Part shown: positions 14,532 through 22,583 of the stretch, piece after piece
Numbering within the stretch: position 1 is the stretch's first letter
Layout of the letters: each line of letters begins with the position of its first letter
From: Rhizobium sp. ICMP 5592
Lineage (GTDB): Bacteria > Pseudomonadota > Alphaproteobacteria > Rhizobiales > Rhizobiaceae
DNA: 64,000 nucleotides
Reading direction: 5' to 3'
Assembly: GCF_009498525.1 (NCBI RefSeq)
Contig: NZ_QSNT01000003.1
Location: 1-64,000, forward strand
Translations under genes and position numbers: made by a program
The notes under the pieces: model-generated
The model's database searches: none
What the model saw: the letters and a program-made list of their open reading frames with translations, nothing else
What the model was told of the DNA's origin: nothing

Positions 14532-15049
14532 TGACGGGACTGAGCAACTATAGCCGGGCGATCGACGACGTCGTCTCGGAACGGCTGCGCCAGATTGAGG
14601 TCGAAGGCTTCACGGCCGAGCATGACGATCGCTACCTGAATTGGGAGCTCGCCCGCGCCGGCGCCTGCTATGCGACCGTTGCTACCTACAAGGAAAAGAC
14701 CCGGAAAGACGCCGCCAAGCGCACGTTCGCGCCTGGCACCTGGCCGTGGCATCTCGATTGGTGGAAGCCGAAAGACCGCCGGCGCGACCTGGTGCGTGCT
14801 GCAGCGCTGATCATCGCCCAGATCGAAGTCATGGATCGGGCCGATCAGCTGGATCGAAAATGCCCGGTTTGTGCCGAACCGATGAACGACGACGATCTTT
14901 GCGCGACCGATATCGAGCTGGGCATTTGCCATGCCGCGTGTCTCGAGGGCTCGCCGACCGTCAATCTCGATACCGGCGAGCCGTCGGATGGGCCGATCAC
15001 GTCCTTTCGCTATGACGATGTTATGGGCAGCGAGGGTTCCGGCCAATGA
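14528..15049 (+). CDS. Phage early protein with C-terminal zinc-knuckle-like region
   Basis: A 173-residue protein. Residues 10-105 (VVSERLRQIEVEGFTAEHDD, ELARAGACYA, WPWHLDWWKP, DLVRAAALIIAQIEVMDRAD) match a pattern frequent in phage early-region proteins, where VxxERxRQ-x-EG-x-HDD is followed by a PxxWPW box. The C-terminal part adds CPVCAEPMNDDDLC and GICHAAC, which could bind zinc. Function unknown. ATG overlaps the primase stop. Confidence 0.7.
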   Translation: MMTGLSNYSRAIDDVVSERLRQIEVEGFTAEHDDRYLNWELARAGACYATVATYKEKTRKDAAKRTFAPGTWPWHLDWWKPKDRRRDLVRAAALIIAQIEVMDRADQLDRKCPVCAEPMNDDDLCATDIELGICHAACLEGSPTVNLDTGEPSDGPITSFRYDDVMGSEGSGQ

Positions 15050-15309
15050 GCGAGATCGGACACAACAGCGACATCGAGAACGTCGCAGCCGCCGAGCTGC
15101 GGCAGTTCATCGAGTGCATCGAGCGCCTGAACGACGAGGGCAAGGCGATCAATGAGGATAAGGCCGAAAAGTTCGGCGAGATGAAAGGCCGCGGCTACGA
15201 CGTCAAGGCGGTCAAACGCATCATTCGCGATCGCGCGAAGGATACCCAGCAACGCCTCGAGGAAGAGAGCATCTACGAGACCTACAAGGCCGCGCTCGGG
15301 ATGGACTGA
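15046..15309 (+). CDS. gapR: Phage-encoded GapR (DUF2312) DNA-binding protein
   Basis: An 87-residue protein starting MSEIGHNSDIENVAAAELRQ. AELRQFIECIERLNDEGKAI, EDKAEKFGEMKGRGYDVKAV and KRIIRDRAKDTQQRLEEES are the conserved helices of DUF2312. The chromosomal member, GapR, is an alphaproteobacterial nucleoid protein that encircles overtwisted DNA ahead of replication forks and stimulates topoisomerases. Length and helix order fit a complete protein. Inside the replication gene block it probably supports phage replication or competes with host GapR; that is inference. ATG overlaps the upstream stop. Confidence 0.88.
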   Translation: MSEIGHNSDIENVAAAELRQFIECIERLNDEGKAINEDKAEKFGEMKGRGYDVKAVKRIIRDRAKDTQQRLEEESIYETYKAALGMD

Positions 15310-15335
15310 GAGCTAACCCACGAAAGGAGATCAGC

Positions 15336-15605
15336 ATGCCCAGATATCGTTACAGGCCGGATCCGATTGATGCCTTCCGCTTCAACTATCCGGTCGATCA
15401 GTCCGCATTTCCAGACTGGCTTGCCGAGGGCGCCCGCGCCGATCGCGTGAGCCTCCGGCCAGATGGTCAATACCAGCTCAACCAGTTGGGCGGCGGTTTC
15501 CAGATCATCGAGAACGGCGAGTGGATCGTATGCGACGAAGACTACCAGATGGTCGTCATGGATGACGCCTTGTTCAACAAAAGCTTTGAGATGATCGTCG
15601 AATAA
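15336..15605 (+). CDS. Small phage protein
   Basis: An 89-residue protein starting MPRYRYRPDPIDAFRFNYPV, with AAAGGAG before the ATG. The layout IDAFRF, FPDWLAEGA, YQLNQLGG, IENGEWIVCDEDYQMVVMDD, LFNKSFEMI resembles a common small phage family ending in GDWIV-x-D-x-Fxx-tYe. No function is known to me. Confidence 0.65.
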   Translation: MPRYRYRPDPIDAFRFNYPVDQSAFPDWLAEGARADRVSLRPDGQYQLNQLGGGFQIIENGEWIVCDEDYQMVVMDDALFNKSFEMIVE

Positions 15606-15693
15606 CGCGGCGATCGCGCATGCCCTGCCGTGCGGCCGGCAGGTGATTTTCATCAACCGAGGAGACTGAAAATGCCCCCGAAAGGAAAGATCG

Positions 15694-15930
15694 ATGAAGA
15701 AGTGCAGGCAGGTGCTGGACCGCAAAAAGGCAGCGCAGCGACGGAAACTGACGTTGGCGCGGCTGGCGATGGTCAGCCAAGCCCGGCTGGCCTGGCCGGC
15801 GCAGATCCGCTCGGCGACGCCGGAACAGCGGGCGCGGATGAGCGGGACGATGGCGCAGTGGTTGATCAGGGCGCGGCGCTGGCAGCTGCCGAGCCTGGCG
15901 GCGGTAGCGGCGACGATGGGACGGAGGTGA
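15694..15930 (+). CDS. Small basic phage protein
   Basis: A 78-residue, very basic protein starting MKKCRQVLDRKKAAQRRKLT. AAGGAAAG lies 4 bases before its ATG. High GC at third positions supports this frame over the overlapping one that starts at 15672 (see findings). TPEQRARMSGTMAQWLIRAR resembles a short helical motif. Function unknown. The stop codon lies 3 bp before the next ATG. Confidence 0.55.
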   Translation: MKKCRQVLDRKKAAQRRKLTLARLAMVSQARLAWPAQIRSATPEQRARMSGTMAQWLIRARRWQLPSLAAVAATMGRR

Positions 15931-15933
15931 GCG

Positions 15934-16494
15934 ATGGAGCCACATCGGATAGCAGCGACGGAGGAGGAAATGTTTCAAGACGCGCGAGTGTTCGGGACGG
16001 GAATGATGTTCGTCACGACGGAAACTCTGGCGGCGTCGAAGCAAATGCAGGAAGCCTTGAGGCAGATGGCAAAGCAGATGGAACTGCCCTCGGATCTGAT
16101 CCGCAGCAAAGCGGAAACGACGGCGATGGAAGTGCAGATGCGGCTCCAGGAGCACGAGGCGCAAATGCATCCGGCCCTGCGGCTGACAGCGCTGCAGACG
16201 CGTCGATCGCATCTGAAGGCACGGCGCCAGCGGATCTTTCACGCGCTGCTGAAAATGAGGGAGGTGGCACCGATGCCGACGCTGATCGTGCCAAAGGGCT
16301 CGACCAGGCCGGAGGATTGGACGGTGCTGCCTCCGGAGGAGACGCCGGAAGAAACGAAAGCACGGAGCTTGTTGGCGGATCTGACGGTGGAGCTGCGGCG
16401 GGTGCTGCTGCAGCTGGCGGAGATCTCGCAGATGTCGGAGCTGGAAACGGCGCGGATGGTAAATCGGGAAATGAGCCTCTGGCCACAGATGTGA
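15934..16494 (+). CDS. Phage helical hypothetical protein
   Basis: A 186-residue protein starting MEPHRIAATEEEMFQDARVF. A near-perfect GGAGGTGA ribosome-binding site ends four bases before the ATG. It is rich in Met, Gln, Glu and Leu with long amphipathic helices (TLAASKQMQEALRQMAKQME, LLADLTVELRRVLLQLAEIS). It has no Tyr or Cys and only one Asn, and codons mostly end in G, unlike its neighbours. The second frame over the same DNA is also open. I favour this frame because of the ribosome-binding site, natural second-position composition and the coupled GTGA junction with the next gene. Confidence 0.55.
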   Translation: MEPHRIAATEEEMFQDARVFGTGMMFVTTETLAASKQMQEALRQMAKQMELPSDLIRSKAETTAMEVQMRLQEHEAQMHPALRLTALQTRRSHLKARRQRIFHALLKMREVAPMPTLIVPKGSTRPEDWTVLPPEETPEETKARSLLADLTVELRRVLLQLAEISQMSELETARMVNREMSLWPQM

Positions 16495-16925
16495 ATGTAA
16501 AGGGCGAAGGCAGGCCGATAGACTGGGCTGCCTTTGCCGGCATGCGGGTGCTGTGGAGCACCTATGATTGCGGGCTAGATATCGTCGAGAGCATGAATGT
16601 CGGCGAGGCAGTGCCCTCGCCCAACATCTTCCAGGAGAAAGACCTGGTGCGCGAGCTGGTGCACTTCACGCGCCGGCTCGGCCGCAACGCCGCGCCGGAA
16701 ATCCTTGCCCAGCATCTGTTCCTGAAGAAATACTGGGAGAGCAATATCCTCGAGCCGCCGGCGGCGATCGCGCTCAAGGCCTTCATCAATACCCTGCTCG
16801 ACTTCGACGACTTCGTTGCCGCCGAGCGGAAAAAGCTGACGCCTGCAGAGACGCCGGCGACCAGGCCCGTGCCGATCGAGGAGACCACGCTCGAGCCGAG
16901 CGATGGACCTGGTGATACCTGGTGA
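16491..16925 (+). CDS. Phage hypothetical protein, compact domain
   Basis: A 144-residue protein from a GTG at 16491 that overlaps the preceding TGA (GTGA). The folded part, residues 8-120 (RPIDWAAFAGMRVLWSTYDC, DLVRELVHFTRRLGRNAAPE, ILAQHLFLKKYWESNILEPP), is helical and hydrophobic with normal codon use. A Pro/Glu-rich tail follows. The same frame extends upstream to 15672 as a Gly/Ala/Asp-rich stretch, so this could instead be the C-terminal domain of a 418-residue protein. Function unknown. Confidence 0.6.
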   Translation: MNVKGEGRPIDWAAFAGMRVLWSTYDCGLDIVESMNVGEAVPSPNIFQEKDLVRELVHFTRRLGRNAAPEILAQHLFLKKYWESNILEPPAAIALKAFINTLLDFDDFVAAERKKLTPAETPATRPVPIEETTLEPSDGPGDTW

Positions 16926-17011
16926 CGCGGATCGTTCACATCATCGGCAGCGGACGCTCGACCGCTGCTGCACTTGCCCTCGCTCGAGCGATCACCTTCA
17001 AGGAGAAAAGC

Positions 17012-17323
17012 ATGAAAGACGAAACAGCCATCGAACAGGAAATCCAAGCTAAGGGCCTTACAGCTCCCCGCCTGACGCCGGCGGATATCGACCGCGTCAT
17101 CGTCGGCGAGAGCTTCACCATACTACCGAGCGGCAAGGTCATGGTTTGCGAGCTGACCTTGGAAAACGGCTTCACGGTACGCGGTGAGGCCGCCACCGTC
17201 AGCAAAGAAAACTTCGACCCCGCAATCGGCGCGAAGATCTCGCGTGACAACGCTCGGCAGAAGATCTGGGAATTGGAAGGCTACCTGCTGCAGCAGCAGC
17301 TGCACGATAACGGTCCCATCTGA
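17012..17323 (+). CDS. Phage Gp49-family protein
   Basis: A 103-residue protein starting MKDETAIEQEIQAKGLTAPR; AGGAG precedes the ATG at 17012, which rules out the longer reading from 16922. The order IEQEIQAKGLTAPRLTPADI, NGFTVRGEAATVSKENFDPA, IGAKISRDNARQKIWELEGY is the signature of the Gp49-like phage family. Its biochemical role is unknown; it is usually found in replication/early regions, as here. Confidence 0.75.
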   Translation: MKDETAIEQEIQAKGLTAPRLTPADIDRVIVGESFTILPSGKVMVCELTLENGFTVRGEAATVSKENFDPAIGAKISRDNARQKIWELEGYLLQQQLHDNGPI

Positions 17324-17387
17324 TCAATACCCGCCGCGCCACAGGGGATGGCGCGGCGGCCGCATTCTCCAGCATGACAGGGCGCAC

Positions 17388-19298
17388 GTGGCAAAAACAC
17401 CAAAAATTCAGGCAGGCACCAAAGGAACGCGCGCGCATTTTCTCGACGCGATGAGCGACCTCGAGGAGCAAAAGAGCCTTTACGACCCGGATCCAAACCT
17501 GCTGCGCAACGGCGTCAAGGCCGGCGCATGGGAAGGCTTCCCGCATGACAGCATGCCGCCGGACTGCCCGATCACCGTGCTCGGCATGATGGGCGAGAAC
17601 GTCTATGTGATTTCCGCCACCGGGATCCTGCATGAGGTCAGCCGCTGGGATCACCCGACGCTGGTGAAGCTGTTCACCCCGCATGTCAATTATCTGAAAT
17701 GGGCCTTCCCCGCCTGGACGAAGGCGAAGATCGATCCCGAGACCGAGCAGGTCATTCCGCCGAAGGTCGATCGCGTCGCCCGCGACAAGGCCGTCGAAGC
17801 GATCATCGCCGAGGCCGGCCGGCGCGGCATCTTCAACCCGAAAGACAATGTGCGCGGCCGGGGCGGCTGGAAGGCGCAGGACAAGTTTATCTGGCACTCC
17901 GGCACCATGCTGTGGAGCGTCGAGACGAAGACGGACGGCGAGAACAAGGCCAATGGCTGGGATCTGAAACAGTCGCGGCCGGCCGAATATGACGGCATCT
18001 TCTACAAGCGCGACAGCGACACCATTCGCCCCTGGAAGACGCGCGTTGAGATGACCGAGAGCCCAGCGCACGGGCTGCTCAAGGATCTGCGCACCTGGAA
18101 CTGGGAGCGGCCCTATCTCGACCCGCTGCTGCTGCTCGGCTGGATTGCCTCGGCCTTCATGGGCGGCGCGCTCGAGGTGCGGCCGATCGTCTTCACCACG
18201 GGCGGCGCCGGCGTCGGCAAATCGACGCTGCACAATTTCATCAAGGCGGTGCTGGGCCCGGCGCTCTATTCGACGGCGAACACGACGGCCGCCGGCATCT
18301 ATCAGAATATCGGCCAGGACAGCCGGCCGGTCGCGGTCGACGAGCTCGAGCGCAAGGGCAACAGCTACAAGGAACAGGCGATCATCGAGCTTGCCCGCCA
18401 GAGCTATTCCGGCGCGAAGCTCTATCGCGGCGGCTCGAACCATGAAGGCATCGAATTCGAGCTGCGCTCGAGCTTCCTGTTTTCCGCCATCATCCATCCG
18501 CCGCTCGAGCACCAGGACAGGACCCGCATGGCGATCCTCAACCTGGACAAGCTGAAGCGCGACCATGGCCGCCAGCCGGTCATCAAGGAAGAATACGGCC
18601 GTATGATCCTCCGGCAGATCATGGACGGTTATCACGACTTCTATTGGCATATCCTGCCGAAGTGGAAGAAATGGCTTTCGGATCCACGCCTGCCCTTCGA
18701 TGCGCGCGCGATCGACACCTATGGCACGCTGCTGGCCTGCTGCGAGCTTTTGGTCGGCGAGGCCGGCATGATCGAATGCGGTCTCAGGGCCGACGACATG
18801 CTCGAGGACGCGATCGACATCGATCACCTGGTCGACACTATGCTCGAGGCGACCGCCGGCGACGTCGCCGACACGAAAGAGAAGTGGCAGGACGTCATCG
18901 AGCGCATCATGTTCACGACGATCGACCAGTGGAAGGGCGGCGAGAAACATACGGTCGGCCACGTCATCGCCAGCCTCGAAGGGAACTTCTTCCAGCTTCC
19001 CGAGGCGCGCGCCATGCTGGCGACGGTCGGCCTCGGGCTTCGCGATCGCCACAGCCCACAGCCCGGCTATTGCCTGGCAATCCCCTATTCCTCGTCGAAG
19101 GTCGACAAGATCTTCGAGGGCACCGACTATTATCGCGGCGGCTGGACGAACGCACTGCGCCAAGCGCCGCCCACGGTGGCGCTACGCGGGCTGGAAAAGA
19201 AGTATATGGACGTGAAGATCAACCGCGTGCCGCAAAGGTGCACCATCGTCGATCTGGCGGGATATGACGCGATCGCGGATCACGACGAGACGGAATAG
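17388..19298 (+). CDS. Phage replicative helicase / primase-associated ATPase
   Basis: A 636-residue protein. The start is taken as GTG at 17388 (VAKTPKIQAGTKGTRAHFLD), with AGGGCG before it; the frame is open upstream but unlike protein. The N-terminal ~260 residues form a mixed domain of DUF927/primase-helicase type. The ATPase core begins at residue ~268 with FTTGGAGVGKSTLHNFI (Walker A), then RPVAVDELER (Walker B) and an arginine-rich sensor region (HPPLEHQDRTRMAILNL). It probably unwinds the phage origin and works with the Toprim primase at 13413. It is the last gene before the 19325 terminator. Confidence 0.75.
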   Translation: MAKTPKIQAGTKGTRAHFLDAMSDLEEQKSLYDPDPNLLRNGVKAGAWEGFPHDSMPPDCPITVLGMMGENVYVISATGILHEVSRWDHPTLVKLFTPHVNYLKWAFPAWTKAKIDPETEQVIPPKVDRVARDKAVEAIIAEAGRRGIFNPKDNVRGRGGWKAQDKFIWHSGTMLWSVETKTDGENKANGWDLKQSRPAEYDGIFYKRDSDTIRPWKTRVEMTESPAHGLLKDLRTWNWERPYLDPLLLLGWIASAFMGGALEVRPIVFTTGGAGVGKSTLHNFIKAVLGPALYSTANTTAAGIYQNIGQDSRPVAVDELERKGNSYKEQAIIELARQSYSGAKLYRGGSNHEGIEFELRSSFLFSAIIHPPLEHQDRTRMAILNLDKLKRDHGRQPVIKEEYGRMILRQIMDGYHDFYWHILPKWKKWLSDPRLPFDARAIDTYGTLLACCELLVGEAGMIECGLRADDMLEDAIDIDHLVDTMLEATAGDVADTKEKWQDVIERIMFTTIDQWKGGEKHTVGHVIASLEGNFFQLPEARAMLATVGLGLRDRHSPQPGYCLAIPYSSSKVDKIFEGTDYYRGGWTNALRQAPPTVALRGLEKKYMDVKINRVPQRCTIVDLAGYDAIADHDETE

Positions 19299-19324
19299 CT
19301 CCACTTAGCCAACGAAGCCCCATG

Positions 19325-19357
19325 AGCCCGATAGCCACCCTATCGGGCTTTTTCTTT
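19325..19357 (+). terminator. Rho-independent terminator of the early rightward operon
   Basis: AGCCCGATAG (19325-19334) pairs perfectly with 19340-19349 around a 5-nt loop, followed directly by TTTTTCTTT. It closes the early/replication transcript that begins at the Cro-like gene. Confidence 0.9.
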
Positions 19358-19909
19358 GCCATCATTCTGCGGCGCAAATTTAGACATCGATCCCTCGCCC
19401 TGTCTCATCTGCGTCAAATCCCTCGCCCAAATCGGCGGCGCATTTAACTCTATCCCCCGCCCCGGGAGGAAATAAAGCGGAGCCCGCGCGCGCTCAACGC
19501 AATGCGAGCGGAGCCAGTTGAAGGCCATAGGATGCTAAGTGGCCGCTCGCTTCGAGGCTCCGAGAACGCTGGCGCGCGGGCACTTAACACAGCGGGGAGT
19601 GTGTGAGCTTTCAGGGTGCGGGACCGATCGGCGTCTCGCCTTCACGGCCCGGTAGACGGGTAGACGATTGGTAGACATGGCGTCTACCGCGTTCCTTCAA
19701 GGAAATCATAGACTTATGGCGGCGGTAGACGGGTAGACGCAATATAGAGGTTTTCTACGCGCGTGCGCAGGCGCGTAACGTGAGAATAATATTCGTCTAC
19801 TCGTCTACCCATAGGTATATGTTCCTGAAAAGATTAAGGAAACGCGGTAGACGAAACGGTAGACGCCGGTAGACGCCGTCGACCGGAATAAACAAATAGG
19901 GAAATACGG
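19358..19909. other. Non-coding region between replication and packaging modules
   Basis: About 550 bp without a convincing gene. The left part (19360-19640) has nothing recognisable apart from a weak minus-strand frame. The right part (19652-19875) is packed with GTAGACG repeats in both orientations, listed separately. The region should also hold the late promoter and the terminase leader. Confidence 0.7.
19652..19875. repeat. Cluster of 11 GTAGAC(G) repeats upstream of the terminase
   Basis: GTAGACG occurs directly at 19652, 19660, 19725, 19733, 19847, 19859 and 19869, and inverted (CGTCTAC) at 19681, 19794 and 19802; GTAGACA occurs at 19671. Three pairs are spaced exactly 8 bp. An AT-rich patch (GAATAATATT, near 19785) lies among them. 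Such iteron-like clusters are typical of replication origins or terminase recognition sites; the position next to the small terminase favours packaging. Confidence 0.85.
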
Positions 19910-20605
19910 ATGAGCGGCGACGAAGGCGAGAATTTGGGGCATCCAGTGGCACACACGCCGGGAGAAAATGCTGAAAATTCAGAGCGCGCGGCCAAGATCG
20001 GTGCGACCAGGGCGACGACGGAAGCCGCCATGGCCGGCCTCGCCCAGGCGATCGCTCCGGAGGCCGAACCCGAACAGCAATCGCTCTTGCTCGACGAGAT
20101 CGACGACCAGCAATGCCTCTTCCGAGGACCGGTGAAACACGTCGCGTCAACACTGGAAGCCGCCAACAGGGCGCGGGGGAGGCCGAAAGGCAGCCAGAAC
20201 AAGGCCAGCAAGGAATTCGCTCAGACGCTAATGCGTATGGGCTTCAAGCATCCCGGTCTCAACCTTGCCGCCCTGGCGAACGCGGATCCCGTCGCACTGG
20301 CGCTCGAGCTGGCCTGCATCCCCATCGTCGGCAGCAGCACGCCGGATGAGGCGATGACGTCGGCGATCCTAGTGGGCCTGCTCAAGCGCGACGACGTGAT
20401 CACGCTGATGGACAAGGCGCATGGCATGATACGCACTGCCAACGCCGAGCTGCTGCCCTACTTCGAGAGCAAGAAGCCGCAGCCGAAGGATCCCGGCGAC
20501 AATGACCGCCCGCTCGGCGTGATGGTCATCAGCCAGATGAACATCGTTCAGGCCGACGACAAGCGAACGATCGACATCACCCGCTTCGATACCCCGGATG
20601 AATGA
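19910..20605 (+). CDS. Probable terminase small subunit
   Basis: A 231-residue protein starting MSGDEGENLGHPVAHTPGEN. The first ~80 residues look disordered and acidic. NRARGRPKGSQNKASKEFAQ (about 85-105) is a basic GRPKGS segment like an AT-hook, often seen at the start of phage small terminases. The rest is helical (TLMRMGFKHPGLNLAALANA, EAMTSAILVGLLKRDDVITL). The call rests mainly on its place directly upstream of the large terminase and next to the repeat cluster it could recognise. It has no ATPase motif. Confidence 0.6.
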   Translation: MSGDEGENLGHPVAHTPGENAENSERAAKIGATRATTEAAMAGLAQAIAPEAEPEQQSLLLDEIDDQQCLFRGPVKHVASTLEAANRARGRPKGSQNKASKEFAQTLMRMGFKHPGLNLAALANADPVALALELACIPIVGSSTPDEAMTSAILVGLLKRDDVITLMDKAHGMIRTANAELLPYFESKKPQPKDPGDNDRPLGVMVISQMNIVQADDKRTIDITRFDTPDE

Positions 20606-20966
20606 TTTCAATGGTTTAACCGTGAGACATTGGCTGGAGAATGTCTCACGTCGCATAACGAATTGATATTGCTACATGTCCACCTGATCAGAAATCAGGA
20701 GGAGTTATACCCCCACCCCTCGCGTACGCGTGAGCGCCCGGCGCGAGGCCAGCAATAGCCAGGGGGTGGCCTCATTTTTTCCGGGCGCGCGGCCAAGATC
20801 CGGCTTCAAAAATCCAAAGCGGCCCTCCCCCCACGGGCCTCCCGGCTCACACACACCGGCCCATTCGGCCGTGCCCGACTGAACCACTCAGCGCCGAACC
20901 TAAAGTTTGCCTTCCGGTGGAGGGCGCGGGCGCGCGGGCTCCGGGAGCAAAAAAGGGTTTTGGGTT
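20606..20966. other. Non-coding gap between small and large terminase genes
   Basis: This 361-nt gap is unusual in a genome where most genes touch. It contains the GTGAGACATT hairpin (20622-20649) and a GC-rich stretch (20705-20940) without a supported gene. It could contain a packaging signal or regulate the large terminase; no further element is recognised. Confidence 0.55.
20622..20649. repeat. Perfect 10-bp inverted repeat GTGAGACATT
   Basis: GTGAGACATT at 20622-20631 is perfectly inverted at 20640-20649 with an 8-nt loop. No T-tract follows, so it is not an ordinary terminator. The same GTGAGAC word recurs in the cluster next to attR. Confidence 0.75.
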
Positions 20967-22583
20967 ATGGGTATCGATGTCAAGCAATACCAGCCGCCGG
21001 GGCCGGTCGGCGCAAGGTTCATCGCGTCGCGCGGTCCTATCGATATCATCATGGGGCCGGCCGGCTCCGGAAAGACGGTCGCGTCCTGCATCAAGGGACC
21101 GCTGACATCGGCCGCATATATGCCGGTTTGCAAGGATGGCCGGGTGCGCGTCAAGCTCGTGTGCGTGCGTGACACCTATCGCGACTTCGCCCGAACGGCG
21201 CTCGCCAGTTGGCACGAAATGTTTCCGATCGGGCACCCCTGGCAACGGCCGGACAAAGGGTATGAGGGTGGGCAAGACCGGCCGGTCAAGCATCATCTCA
21301 TCTGGGAGGCCTGGCGCGGGCCGGAAAAGGTCATCGTCGAATTCTCGCTCGAGACCGGCGCGATCGGCGACAACAACGTCATGCAGTTCGTCAAGGGCTA
21401 CGAAGTCTCGATGGCCTGGGGCAACGAAGTGGATCTGCTGGATCCGTCTGTGCCTGGCGCGCTCTTCATGCGAACGGGCCGCTATCCGCCCGTCAGCATG
21501 ATCGCCGATAGCGAGCTGCAGCGGGTTTCGAAGGATGGCCGCGAAGCCATGCGCAAGATGGGATTGACGGTCGATCCAAGCGAAACCGTACTGCCGCGCA
21601 TGTTCTGGGGCGATATGAACCCGCCCGATATCGACCATCCGATCCTCAAGGAATGCGGTTACGAGGACAAGGCGACCAAAAATCCGGCCTATAATTTCTT
21701 CGAGCAGCCCGGCGGCCTCGATGCCGGCGCCGAGAACCGCATCGGCCGGCCGCGCTCGGCTTATGAGATGGATCTGATCGCCATGCCGGAGCACATGTCG
21801 CGGCGTATGGTGCACGGCAAGCCCGGCTATTCGCAGGACGGCAAGCCGGTCTATCCCGAATTCAATCTCTCCGTTCATGTCGCCGATCAACCGATCGTGC
21901 CCACGGCAGGCCTTGGGCTGACCATCGGTATCGATGCCGGCGGCTCGCCGGCGGCGACCATCGGCCAGCCGCAGCCAAATGGCCAGGAGCGTCTCCTGGC
22001 CGAGCTGGTGACGGAACCGGGCACCGGTCCGACGCGCTTCGGCCAGATGCTGATCGATCTCCTGATCCAGCAATTTCCCGGATTGCCGATCCTAGCCGCA
22101 TGGGGCGACCCGGCGGCCTTCATGGGCGGCGACACCGTCACGGGCGAATTCAACTGGATCCAGGTGGTGCAGGGCATCATCCGGACGCCGATAAACCCGG
22201 CTCCCTCGAACGAACCGCATATCCGGCAAGAGGCGGTGCGTTGGCATCTCGCCGGCATGATCGACGGACATACGCCGCGCTATCTCGTCGATCCGCGCTG
22301 CAAACGGATGATCGGCGGCTTTGCCGGCCACTACAAGCTCACGAAACTGGCGAGCGTCAGCGGCACGGACAAGCTCGCCGTGGTGAAGAACGAATATTCT
22401 CATCCGCATGACGGAGAGCAATATCGCCTGCTCGGCTATCGCGGCCTTGCCTCCGTTATCGGCGATGCGGCCCGTAGTGCACTCCCCACCGGCATTGTCA
22501 GCCTGCAGCAAGCCCGCGACCAGCGCGCCGCCCGTCACCAGCAACCGGCACGGCCGGGAGATTTCGACGTATGGAACAGCTGA
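20967..22583 (+). CDS. terL: Terminase large subunit
   Basis: A 538-residue packaging motor. ATG at 20967 (MGIDVKQYQPPGPVGARFIA) is chosen over the open extension to 20907. Walker A is GPAGSGKT (residues 30-37) and a likely Walker B is VSMAWGNEVDLL with the catalytic Glu. The C-terminal nuclease domain shows acidic positions in TIGIDAGGSPAA and ILAAWGDPAAF of the RNase H-like fold. It would translocate DNA into the prohead and cut it, together with the portal at 23183. Confidence 0.92.
   Translation: MGIDVKQYQPPGPVGARFIASRGPIDIIMGPAGSGKTVASCIKGPLTSAAYMPVCKDGRVRVKLVCVRDTYRDFARTALASWHEMFPIGHPWQRPDKGYEGGQDRPVKHHLIWEAWRGPEKVIVEFSLETGAIGDNNVMQFVKGYEVSMAWGNEVDLLDPSVPGALFMRTGRYPPVSMIADSELQRVSKDGREAMRKMGLTVDPSETVLPRMFWGDMNPPDIDHPILKECGYEDKATKNPAYNFFEQPGGLDAGAENRIGRPRSAYEMDLIAMPEHMSRRMVHGKPGYSQDGKPVYPEFNLSVHVADQPIVPTAGLGLTIGIDAGGSPAATIGQPQPNGQERLLAELVTEPGTGPTRFGQMLIDLLIQQFPGLPILAAWGDPAAFMGGDTVTGEFNWIQVVQGIIRTPINPAPSNEPHIRQEAVRWHLAGMIDGHTPRYLVDPRCKRMIGGFAGHYKLTKLASVSGTDKLAVVKNEYSHPHDGEQYRLLGYRGLASVIGDAARSALPTGIVSLQQARDQRAARHQQPARPGDFDVWNS

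Noticed and set aside
15630..16925. 431-residue single frame with a Gly/Ala/Asp-rich N-terminal 270 residues
   Set aside because: The alternative frame has better ribosome-binding sites, high GC at third positions and natural second-position composition; G-ending codons there explain why this frame stays open. Kept only as a finding and as the source of the 16491 gene.
17199..19163. 654-residue minus-strand frame opposite the helicase
   Set aside because: Antisense shadow of a GC-rich gene; no motif and no ribosome-binding site, while the plus strand encodes a clear Walker A ATPase.
19340..19528. 62-residue minus-strand gene after the terminator
   Set aside because: Overlaps the terminator hairpin, has no ribosome-binding site and no protein-like pattern.
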